A stretch of 64,000 nt of DNA, taken from assembly GCF_003337715.1 (NCBI RefSeq), contig NZ_QPIX01000009.1, forward strand, positions 62,001-126,000, written 5' to 3'. Origin of the DNA: Ciceribacter lividus (GTDB lineage: Bacteria; Pseudomonadota; Alphaproteobacteria; Rhizobiales; Rhizobiaceae). Both the position numbers and the translations under genes were made by a program. This document shows, one piece after another, positions 53,590 to 64,000 of the stretch. Below the pieces are notes generated by a model. It did not search any database. It had not been told where the DNA came from and saw only the letters and a program-made list of their open reading frames with translations. Numbering within the stretch: the stretch's first letter is position 1; each line of letters opens with the position of its first letter.

Positions 53590-56052
53590 ATGACGAAGCC
53601 CAAAGGCAATGCCGATCTGCTGCAACCGAAACCCCGCATTTCCAGCCCCGACGTTCTTGCCGCGGAAATCATCGAGCACCTGACTTACGGAATCGGCAAG
53701 GACGCCAAGGTTGCCACGCCGCACGACTGGCTGACCGCGACCATTCTGGCGATCCGCGGGCGCATCATCGACAAGTGGATGGACTCCACGCGGGAGGCCT
53801 ACAGGACGAACGGCAAGCGGGTCTACTATCTCTCGCTGGAGTTCCTGATCGGTCGCCTGATGCGCGATGCGGTCTCGAATCTCGGACTGATGGACGAGGT
53901 CCGCCAGGCGCTCGTCTCGCTCGGCGTCAATCTCGACGTCATCGCCGAACTGGAGCCGGATGCGGCGCTCGGCAACGGCGGCCTCGGTCGGCTCGCCGCC
54001 TGCTTCATGGAATCCATGGCGACCGTCGGCATTCCGGCCTACGGCTACGGCATCCGCTACGTCCACGGTCTCTTCCGCCAGCAGATGGCCGACGGCTGGC
54101 AGGTCGAGCTTCCCGAGACCTGGCTCGCCCACGGCAACCCGTGGGAATTCGAACGTCGCGAAAGCTCCTACGAAATCGGATTCGGCGGTGCGGTCGACAC
54201 AAACGGCGGCCCCGACGAGCCGCGCCGCTATGTCTGGAAACCCGCCGAGCGGGTTATTGCGACCGGCTACGACACGCCGGTCGTCGGCTGGCGCGGCGCC
54301 CGCGTCAACACGCTGCGCCTCTGGTCCGCCCAGCCGATCGACCCGATCCTTCTCGACGCCTTCAACGCCGGCGACCACATCGGCGCGCTGCGCGAGAGCA
54401 ACAAGGCCGAAACGCTGACCCGCGTGCTCTATCCCGCCGACGCAACGCCGGCCGGGCAGGAACTGCGCCTGCGCCAGGAATACTTCTTCTGCTCCGCCTC
54501 CCTGCAGGACATCCTGCGGCGGCACCTGCAGCAGGGCAATGCCCTCGCCTCGCTGCCGGACAAGGTGGCAATCCAGCTGAACGACACCCACCCGGCGGTA
54601 TCGGTCGTCGAACTGATGCGCCTTCTCTGCGACATGCACGGGCTGGACTTCGACCAGGCCTGGGACATCACCTGGCGCACCTTCTCCTATACCAACCACA
54701 CGCTGCTGCCCGAGGCGCTGGAAAGCTGGCCCGTGCCGCTCTTCGAGCGCCTCTTGCCGCGCCACATGCAGCTCGTCTACGAGATCAACGCCAAGGTACT
54801 GCTCGATGCCCGCCGCAGCCGGCATTTCAGCGACCAGGAGATTGCCCACATCTCGCTGATCGAAGAGAGCGGCAGCCGTCGCGTGCGGATGGGCAATCTC
54901 GCCTTCATGGGCTCACACAGCGTCAACGGCGTCTCCGCACTTCACACCGACCTCATGAAGCAGACGGTGTTTGCCGACCTTCACAAGCTCTATCCGGACC
55001 GCATCAACAACAAGACGAACGGCATCACGCCGCGCCGCTGGCTGATGCAGTGCAATCCCGGGCTGACCGACCTCGTCACGGAAGCGATCGGCCCCGATTT
55101 CAAGGACGATGTCGAGAAGCTCCGCCCGCTCGACAACTTCGCCGACGACCCGGCCTTCCAGGAGAAGTTCGCGGCAATCAAGCGCGCCAACAAGGAGCGG
55201 CTTTCCAATCTGGTGCTGAGCCGCATGGGCGTGCGCATCGACCCCTCGGCCCTCTTCGACATCCAGATCAAGCGCATCCACGAATACAAGCGGCAGCTCC
55301 TCAACATCATCGAGGCGATCTCGCTCTACGACCAGATCCGCTCCCATCCCGAGCGGGACTGGGTGCCGCGGGTGAAGCTGCTCGCCGGCAAGGCGGCACC
55401 GAGCTATCACAACGCCAAGCTGATCATCAAGCTCGCCAACGACGTGGCGCGGGTGATCAACAACGACCCTTCGGTACGCGGCCTCCTGAAGGTGGTCTTC
55501 ATCCCGAACTACAACGTCTCGCTGGCGGAGATCATGGTGCCGGCCGCAGACCTCTCCGAGCAGATCTCGACCGCCGGCATGGAGGCCTCGGGAACCGGAA
55601 ACATGAAGTTCGCGTTGAACGGGGCGCTGACAATCGGCACGCTCGACGGCGCCAATGTCGAGATGCTCGAACATGTCGGGGAGGAGAATATCGTGATCTT
55701 CGGAATGACCGCCGAGGAAGTTGCGGCCGCCCGCTCCGACGGACACAATCCGCGGGCGATCATCGAATCCTCGCCCGAACTGGCCCAAGCGCTCTCGGCG
55801 ATTTCGGCGGGCGTCTTCTCGCCCGATGACCGTGACCGCTTCTCGGGCCTCGTGGACGGCCTCTTCCAGCACGACTGGTTCATGGTGGCTGCCGACTTTG
55901 ACGCCTACGCGAAGGCGCAGCGCCAGGTCGACTCGATCTGGACCGATGCGTCCTCCTGGTATTCCAAGACGATCCGCAACACCGCCCGGATGGGCTGGTT
56001 CTCCTCAGACCGCACGATCAGACAGTACACCGCGGACATTTGGAGAGCCTGA
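53590..56052 (+). CDS. glgP: Glycogen phosphorylase
   Basis: An 820-residue PLP enzyme (GT35) that removes glucose 1-phosphate from glycogen chain ends. The PLP lysine is Lys673 in EASGTGNMKFALNGALT, and NNKTNGITPRRW, NDTHPAVSVVELMR and LAACFMESMAT are family signatures. The ATG at 53590 gives the expected length; a frame open upstream is not conserved. Its TGA overlaps the glgB ATG by one base, making it first gene of glgP-glgB-glgC-glgA-pgm-glgX. Confidence 0.97.
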   Translation: MTKPKGNADLLQPKPRISSPDVLAAEIIEHLTYGIGKDAKVATPHDWLTATILAIRGRIIDKWMDSTREAYRTNGKRVYYLSLEFLIGRLMRDAVSNLGLMDEVRQALVSLGVNLDVIAELEPDAALGNGGLGRLAACFMESMATVGIPAYGYGIRYVHGLFRQQMADGWQVELPETWLAHGNPWEFERRESSYEIGFGGAVDTNGGPDEPRRYVWKPAERVIATGYDTPVVGWRGARVNTLRLWSAQPIDPILLDAFNAGDHIGALRESNKAETLTRVLYPADATPAGQELRLRQEYFFCSASLQDILRRHLQQGNALASLPDKVAIQLNDTHPAVSVVELMRLLCDMHGLDFDQAWDITWRTFSYTNHTLLPEALESWPVPLFERLLPRHMQLVYEINAKVLLDARRSRHFSDQEIAHISLIEESGSRRVRMGNLAFMGSHSVNGVSALHTDLMKQTVFADLHKLYPDRINNKTNGITPRRWLMQCNPGLTDLVTEAIGPDFKDDVEKLRPLDNFADDPAFQEKFAAIKRANKERLSNLVLSRMGVRIDPSALFDIQIKRIHEYKRQLLNIIEAISLYDQIRSHPERDWVPRVKLLAGKAAPSYHNAKLIIKLANDVARVINNDPSVRGLLKVVFIPNYNVSLAEIMVPAADLSEQISTAGMEASGTGNMKFALNGALTIGTLDGANVEMLEHVGEENIVIFGMTAEEVAAARSDGHNPRAIIESSPELAQALSAISAGVFSPDDRDRFSGLVDGLFQHDWFMVAADFDAYAKAQRQVDSIWTDASSWYSKTIRNTARMGWFSSDRTIRQYTADIWRA

Positions 56053-58265
56053 TGACGAAAGCGCCGAAGAAGGCCGGGAAGACCGGCCAGACGGAGCAGC
56101 CATCCGCCGCTGACATCGCGGCCATCGTCAACGGGCAACACATGGATCCTTTCGCCGTTCTCGGCGTACACGACGCCGGTTCCGGCTTCCGGGCCCGCTG
56201 CTTTGTGCCGGGGGCGGAGACGATCGAGGCTTTCGCGCTCGACGGTACACCGATCGGAACTCTCGCCTGCCTTCATCCGGCGGGCTTTTTTGACGGCCCC
56301 GTTTCGATCGCCACGTTCCAGCCCATTCGCTATCGTGCCACCCGCGGCGATGCCGAATGGATGGTCACCGATCCCTACAGCTTCTGGCCGGTGCTCGGCC
56401 CCATGGACGACTACTTCCTGCGAGAGGGGTCGCATCTGCGCCTGTTCGACAAGATGGGTGCCCACCCGATGCGCCATCAGGGGGTCGACGGTTTCCACTT
56501 TGCCGTCTGGGCGCCGAATGCGCGACGGGTTTCCGTGGTCGGGGATTTCAACGACTGGGACGGCCGCCGGCACGTGATGCGGTTGCGCCGCGACACCGGG
56601 ATATGGGAGATATTCGCGCCGGACGTCCGGCCCGGATCGGCCTACAAGTTCGAGATCATCGGCAAGAACGACGAACTTCTGCCGCTCAAAGCCGACCCTT
56701 ACGCCCGAAAGGCGGAACTGCGCCCGAAGAACGCCTCGATCACGGCCGCCGAACTCGACCAGACCTGGGAGGACGAGCCGCACCGCAAGCATTGGGCATC
56801 CGTCGACAAGCGACGCCAGCCGATGAGCATCTACGAAGTGCATGCGGGCTCCTGGCAACGGCGCGACGACGGCGGCCTGCTGAGCTGGGATGAGCTCGCC
56901 GACCGCCTCATCCCCTACTGCGTCGACATGGGCTTCACCCACATCGAGTTCCTGCCAGTCACGGAACATCCCTACGACCCTTCCTGGGGATACCAGACGA
57001 CGGGGCTTTACGCGCCGACCGCACGGTTCGGGGAACCGGAGGGCTTCGCCCGCTTCGTCAACGGCTGCCACAAGGTGGGGCTCGGCGTCATCCTCGACTG
57101 GGTGCCCGCCCATTTCCCCACCGACGAACACGGACTTCGCTGGTTCGACGGCACCGCGCTCTACGAGCACGAGGACCCGCGCAAGGGTTTCCACCCCGAC
57201 TGGAACACCGCGATCTACAATTTCGGCCGTATCGAGGTGCTGTCCTATCTCATCAACAACGCCCTCTACTGGGCGGAGAAATTCCATCTCGACGGACTTC
57301 GCGTCGATGCCGTCGCCTCGATGCTCTATCTCGACTACTCCCGCAAGGAAGGCGAGTGGATCCCGAACGAATACGGCGGCCGCGAGAACCTGGAGGCGGT
57401 GCGCTTCCTCCAGAAGATGAACACACATCTCTACGGCAGCCATCCGGAAGTGATGACGATCGCGGAAGAGTCCACATCCTGGCCGAAGGTCTCGCAGCCG
57501 GTGCATGAAGGCGGGCTCGGCTTCGGCTTCAAGTGGAACATGGGCTTCATGCACGACACGCTGAGCTATTTCTCGCGTGATCCGGTGCATCGCAGGTTCC
57601 ACCATCAGGAAATCACCTTCGGCCTGCTCTACGCCTTCTCGGAAAACTTCGTGCTGCCCATCTCGCACGACGAGGTGGTGCACGGCAAAGGCTCGATGAT
57701 CGCCAAGATGCCGGGTGACGACTGGCAGAAATTCGCCAACCTGCGCGCCTACTACGCCTTCATGTGGGGCTATCCCGGCAAGAAGCTCCTCTTCATGGGC
57801 CAGGAATTCGCCCAGTGGAGCGAATGGAGCGAGGCGCGCGCCCTCGACTGGAACCTGCTGCAATATGCCCTCCACGAGGGCATGCGCCGGCTCATACGCG
57901 ACCTCAACCTGAGCTATCGTTCCAAGCCGGCGCTGCATGCGCGCGACTGCGAGGGCGACGGCTTCGAATGGCTGATCGCCGACGATCAGGACCGCTCCGT
58001 CTTCGCCTGGCTGCGCAAAGCGCCGGGCGAGAAGCCGGTCGCCGTCGTCTCGAACCTGACGCCGGTCTATCACGAACGTTTTTCCGTGCCGCTGCCGATC
58101 GCCGGAAGGTGGCGCGAGATCGTGAATACGGACGCCGAGATCTACGGCGGCAGCGGCAAGGGGAACGGCGGCAGGGTGATCGCCGAGCGCGGACCGGATG
58201 GGCGGATCGCGGCCTCGCTGTCTCTGCCGCCGCTCGCCGTCATCATGCTCGAACCAGAAAACTGA
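56052..58265 (+). CDS. glgB: 1,4-alpha-glucan branching enzyme
   Basis: A 737-residue GH13 enzyme that creates alpha-1,6 branches in glycogen. An N-terminal CBM48-type module (HFAVWAPNARRVSVVGDFND) precedes the catalytic barrel with nucleophile Asp419 (LDGLRVDAVASM), acid Glu472 (TIAEEST) and ISHDEVVHGK. The ATG at 56052 overlaps the glgP stop (TGATG), so translation is coupled; an in-frame TTG at 56040 is rejected. The gap to glgC is 15 bp with GGGAGGGGA. Confidence 0.97.
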   Translation: MTKAPKKAGKTGQTEQPSAADIAAIVNGQHMDPFAVLGVHDAGSGFRARCFVPGAETIEAFALDGTPIGTLACLHPAGFFDGPVSIATFQPIRYRATRGDAEWMVTDPYSFWPVLGPMDDYFLREGSHLRLFDKMGAHPMRHQGVDGFHFAVWAPNARRVSVVGDFNDWDGRRHVMRLRRDTGIWEIFAPDVRPGSAYKFEIIGKNDELLPLKADPYARKAELRPKNASITAAELDQTWEDEPHRKHWASVDKRRQPMSIYEVHAGSWQRRDDGGLLSWDELADRLIPYCVDMGFTHIEFLPVTEHPYDPSWGYQTTGLYAPTARFGEPEGFARFVNGCHKVGLGVILDWVPAHFPTDEHGLRWFDGTALYEHEDPRKGFHPDWNTAIYNFGRIEVLSYLINNALYWAEKFHLDGLRVDAVASMLYLDYSRKEGEWIPNEYGGRENLEAVRFLQKMNTHLYGSHPEVMTIAEESTSWPKVSQPVHEGGLGFGFKWNMGFMHDTLSYFSRDPVHRRFHHQEITFGLLYAFSENFVLPISHDEVVHGKGSMIAKMPGDDWQKFANLRAYYAFMWGYPGKKLLFMGQEFAQWSEWSEARALDWNLLQYALHEGMRRLIRDLNLSYRSKPALHARDCEGDGFEWLIADDQDRSVFAWLRKAPGEKPVAVVSNLTPVYHERFSVPLPIAGRWREIVNTDAEIYGGSGKGNGGRVIAERGPDGRIAASLSLPPLAVIMLEPEN

Positions 58266-58280
58266 CGCGGGAGGGGAACC

Positions 58281-59548
58281 ATGCAGGAAAGAAGAATACA
58301 GCCTCTGGCACGCGACGCGATGGCCTATGTCCTTGCCGGCGGACGGGGGAGCCGCCTCAAGGAACTGACCGATCGGCGCGCGAAGCCAGCCGTCTATTTC
58401 GGGGGGAAGACCCGCATCATCGACTTCGCGCTCTCCAACGCGCTGAATTCCGGTATCCGCCGCATCGGGGTCGCCACCCAGTACAAGGCGCATTCGCTAA
58501 TCCGCCATCTGCAGCGGGGCTGGAACTTCTTCCGCCCGGAACGAAACGAGAGCTTCGACATCCTCCCGGCGAGCCAGCGCGTCTCCGAGACGCAGTGGTA
58601 TGAAGGGACGGCCGACGCGGTCTACCAGAACATCGACATCATCGAGCCCTACGGCCCGGAATACATGGTGATCCTTGCCGGCGACCACATCTACAAGATG
58701 GACTACGAGCTGATGCTGCAGCAGCACGTCGATTCCGGGGCCGACGTCACGATCGGCTGCCTCGAAGTGCCGCGCTCGGAGGCAAGCGCCTTCGGGGTCA
58801 TGCACGTCAACGAGAAAGACGAGATCATCGCCTTCATCGAGAAGCCGGCCGACCCGCCGGGCATTCCCGGCAAGGAGGATTTCTCGCTCGCCTCGATGGG
58901 CATCTACGTCTTCCACACCCGCTTCCTGATGGAATGCCTGCGGCGAGACGCCGAGGACCCAAAATCGAGCCGCGACTTCGGCAAGGACATCATTCCCTAC
59001 ATCGTCGAGAACGGTAAGGCCGTCGCCCATCGCTTCGCGCGCTCCTGCGTGCGCTCGGAAGGCGAGCATACGCCCTACTGGCGCGATGTCGGAACGATCG
59101 ACGCCTACTGGCAGGCGAATATCGACCTCACCGACGTGGTTCCGGAACTCGACATCTACGACAAGTCCTGGCCGATCTGGAGCTATGCCGAGGTGACGCC
59201 GCCCGCCAAGTTCGTGCACGACGACGAGGGACGCCGCGGCTCCGCCATCTCGTCTCTGGTTTCGGGCGACTGCATCATTTCCGGCTCCTCGCTCCACAAG
59301 AGCCTTCTCTTCACCGGTGTGCGCGCCAATTCCTATTCGCGCCTCGAAGGTGCGATCATATTGCCGCGGGTGGTAATCGGTCGCCATGCGCGGCTCACCA
59401 ACGTCATCATCGATCATGGGGTCGTTATTCCCGAGGGCCTCGTGGTCGGCGAGGACCCGGAGCTTGACGCACGACGCTTCCGCCGCTCCGAAAACGGCGT
59501 CTGCCTGATCACCCAGACCATGCTGGACAAACTCGAAGCGGGAGCCTG

Positions 59549-59549
<1 letters not shown>
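58281..59549 (+). CDS. glgC: Glucose-1-phosphate adenylyltransferase
   Basis: A 422-residue enzyme that makes ADP-glucose from ATP and glucose 1-phosphate, the committed step of glycogen synthesis. The nucleotide-binding [11 protein letters not shown] (20-30), [21 protein letters not shown] and [10 protein letters not shown] are typical, and the left-handed beta-helix is at the C-terminus. Its TGA overlaps the glgA ATG by one base. Homologues are allosterically controlled by glycolytic intermediates. Confidence 0.97.
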
Positions 59550-62624
<3,075 letters not shown>

Positions 62625-62635
62625 GGCGAAGACCG

Positions 62636-64000
62636 ATGACCAGCTTTCCGACCGGTGGCGTCGCACTGACGGCGAAGGGATGCGATTTCGCCGTGTGGTC
62701 GCACCATGCGGAACTCGTGGAACTGTGCCTTTTCGACTCGGCGGGCGACATGGAAATCTGTCGCCTGCCGATGACGCGCGACCAGAACGGGCATCATCGC
62801 CTGCACGTGGAGGGCGTCCGGCCGGGCGTCCGCTACGGCTACCGTGCCCACGGACGCTATACTCCCGACCAGGGCTACTGGTTCGACCCGTCGAAGCTCC
62901 TGGTCGACCCTTATGCAAAAGAGATCGACCGGCCATTCAGGCAGGATCCCCGCCTCGGCATCTTCGGTGAGAACACCGATTCACTGGTCCCGAAGGCGAT
63001 CGTAACCGAGGACGTGGCAACCACTCGCAAGCCGCCGCTCTTCGCGCCCGGTGGCCTGATCTACGAGGTTCCGGTCAAGGCCTTCACGATGCTTCACCCG
63101 GACGTGCCGGAGCACCAGCGCGGGACGATTGCCGCACTTGCGCATCCCGCCGTCCTCTCACATCTGAAAGAGCTGAAAGTCGACGCGGTTGAGCTGATGC
63201 CGATCGTCGCCTGGCTCGACGAGCGTCATCTCGGCCCTCTCGGCCTCGTCAACGGCTGGGGCTACAATCCCGTTGCCCTGATGGCGATCGATCCGCGGCT
63301 CGCCCCGGGCGGCGTCGCCGAGCTCCGCGACACCGTCGCCGCGCTCCATGCAGAAGGGATCGACGTCATCCTCGACGTCGTCTTCAACCATACGGGAGAA
63401 GGCGACCGGCACGGCGGCACGCTCTCGCTGCGCGGCCTCGACAATCTCTCCTGCTATCGTCACCTGCCGGACAATCCGGGCGTTCTCGTCAACGACACCG
63501 GCTGCGGCAACACGCTTGCCTGCGACCATGTCTACATCCGCCGGCTGATCCTCGACAGCCTCCGGCACTTCGTGCTGCATGCCGGCGTCGACGGCTTCCG
63601 GTTCGACCTCGCCCCCATCCTCGGCCGCACCGCGCGCGGTTTCCACACCACGGCCCGCACGCTGCACGCTATCGCCTGCGACGACGTGCTTGCCGACCGG
63701 GTTCTGATCGCCGAACCGTGGGATGTTGGCCCGGGCGGCTACCAGCTCGGCAATTTTCCGCAGCCCTTCCTCGAGTGGAACGACCGGGCGCGCGATACCG
63801 TCCGGCGCTTCTGGCGGGGAGACGACCATATGCGCGGCGCCTTTGCGACGGCACTCGCCGGCTCGCAGGACGTCCTCGCCCGCCATGGCGAGACGATGTC
63901 CCGCACCGTCAACTTCGTCGTCGCCCATGACGGCTTCACGCTCTTCGATCTCGTCTCCCACACGCACAAGCGCAACGGCCGCAACGGCGAGAACAACCAC
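62636..64000 (+). CDS. glgX: Glycogen debranching enzyme GlgX (3' end cut by window)
   Basis: The first 455 residues of a GH13 isoamylase-type enzyme that hydrolyses the alpha-1,6 branches left by GlgP. The frame has no stop to the window end; about 200 residues are missing. An N-terminal CBM48-like part (FAVWSHHAELVELCLFD) precedes the barrel with VILDVVFNHTGEGD, nucleophile Asp324 (DGFRFDLAP), acid Glu360 (IAEPWD) and Asp432 (AHDGFT). The ATG at 62636 lies 11 bp after the pgm stop, with GAGGCGA upstream. It is the last visible gene of the glycogen operon. Confidence 0.94.
   Translation, partial: MTSFPTGGVALTAKGCDFAVWSHHAELVELCLFDSAGDMEICRLPMTRDQNGHHRLHVEGVRPGVRYGYRAHGRYTPDQGYWFDPSKLLVDPYAKEIDRPFRQDPRLGIFGENTDSLVPKAIVTEDVATTRKPPLFAPGGLIYEVPVKAFTMLHPDVPEHQRGTIAALAHPAVLSHLKELKVDAVELMPIVAWLDERHLGPLGLVNGWGYNPVALMAIDPRLAPGGVAELRDTVAALHAEGIDVILDVVFNHTGEGDRHGGTLSLRGLDNLSCYRHLPDNPGVLVNDTGCGNTLACDHVYIRRLILDSLRHFVLHAGVDGFRFDLAPILGRTARGFHTTARTLHAIACDDVLADRVLIAEPWDVGPGGYQLGNFPQPFLEWNDRARDTVRRFWRGDDHMRGAFATALAGSQDVLARHGETMSRTVNFVVAHDGFTLFDLVSHTHKRNGRNGENNH

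Overview
The window reads as a chromosomal stretch of an alphaproteobacterium of the order Hyphomicrobiales (Rhizobiales), most likely family Rhizobiaceae. The signs are high GC content, GapR (DUF2312), CpdR, homospermidine synthase, a Brucella Omp10-like lipoprotein, the zinc-free form of ribosomal protein L36, an ExoN/GalU-type enzyme and a glgP-glgB-glgC-glgA-pgm-glgX operon. I cannot name the genus. I see no insertion sequence, prophage, CRISPR array or rRNA. Nearly all of it is core-type sequence, so the less explained signals lie in intergenic DNA and in a few enzymes that have lost key residues.

Layout. 1-6.7 kb: the end of purK, rpmJ, a TPR protein, an alpha/beta hydrolase, the coupled pair DUF1036-pyruvate kinase (minus strand), then N-formylglutamate amidohydrolase, DUF1244 and gapR. 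6.7-10.3 kb (minus): a DUF882/M15 murein peptidase with a long low-complexity tail, and an NtrC-like response regulator that lacks the GAFTGA loop. 10.5-17.0 kb (plus): a tight operon of M3 peptidase, pabB, a pabC-like gene, a YciI-like gene and DUF3445, followed by homospermidine synthase. 17.2-22.4 kb (plus): Omp10-like lipoprotein, secreted 5'-nucleotidase with a LysM tail, ferrochelatase, and a stomatin-like/NfeD pair. 22.4-28.7 kb: envelope genes (KdsD-like isomerase, beta-barrel protein, GalU, MltB-type transglycosylase, degenerate SGNH protein). 28.7-35.3 kb (minus): gltB-ybjQ-gltD. 35.7-40.6 kb: threonine aldolase, hsp20, lysophospholipase-like hydrolase, HisN-type phosphatase and a second N-formylglutamate amidohydrolase. 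40.8-46.7 kb: cpdR, tRNA-Val(GAC), LysR/SDR/epimerase, FAH-family hydrolase/MarR and a zinc alcohol dehydrogenase. 47.0-53.4 kb (plus): GDP-mannose synthesis, an ATP-grasp/alpha-E fusion with a transglutaminase, and a lone TadG-like von Willebrand protein. 53.6-64.0 kb (plus): the glycogen operon, with glgX cut by the window end.

How the parts work together. The glg operon holds both synthesis (pgm, glgC, glgA, glgB) and breakdown (glgP, glgX) with overlapping or near-overlapping genes, so storage and mobilisation are co-transcribed. gltB and gltD assimilate ammonia. pabB/pabC feed folate. KdsD-like, GalU and ManC-type enzymes make sugar-nucleotide or KDO precursors for the envelope. CpdR belongs to the cell-cycle proteolysis circuit, and GapR is a nucleoid protein.

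The most interesting signals are intergenic. The DNA between hsp20 and the lysophospholipase-like gene (37.3-37.7 kb) packs a heat-shock (RpoH-type) promoter, a ROSE-like RNA thermometer over the hsp20 start, two back-to-back matches to the alphaproteobacterial SOS box (GAAC-N7-GAAC and GTTC-N7-GTTC), and an orphan three-hairpin RNA ending in a strong terminator. A second orphan small RNA with two CCUCC anti-Shine-Dalgarno stretches lies at 39.59-39.67 kb. Other points are a perfect palindrome over the -10 box of the ATP-grasp/transglutaminase operon, a 10-bp-arm inverted repeat in the gltB/threonine aldolase divergent region, a hairpin over the TadG ribosome-binding site, the missing GAFTGA loop, and an SGNH protein without its catalytic Ser and His.
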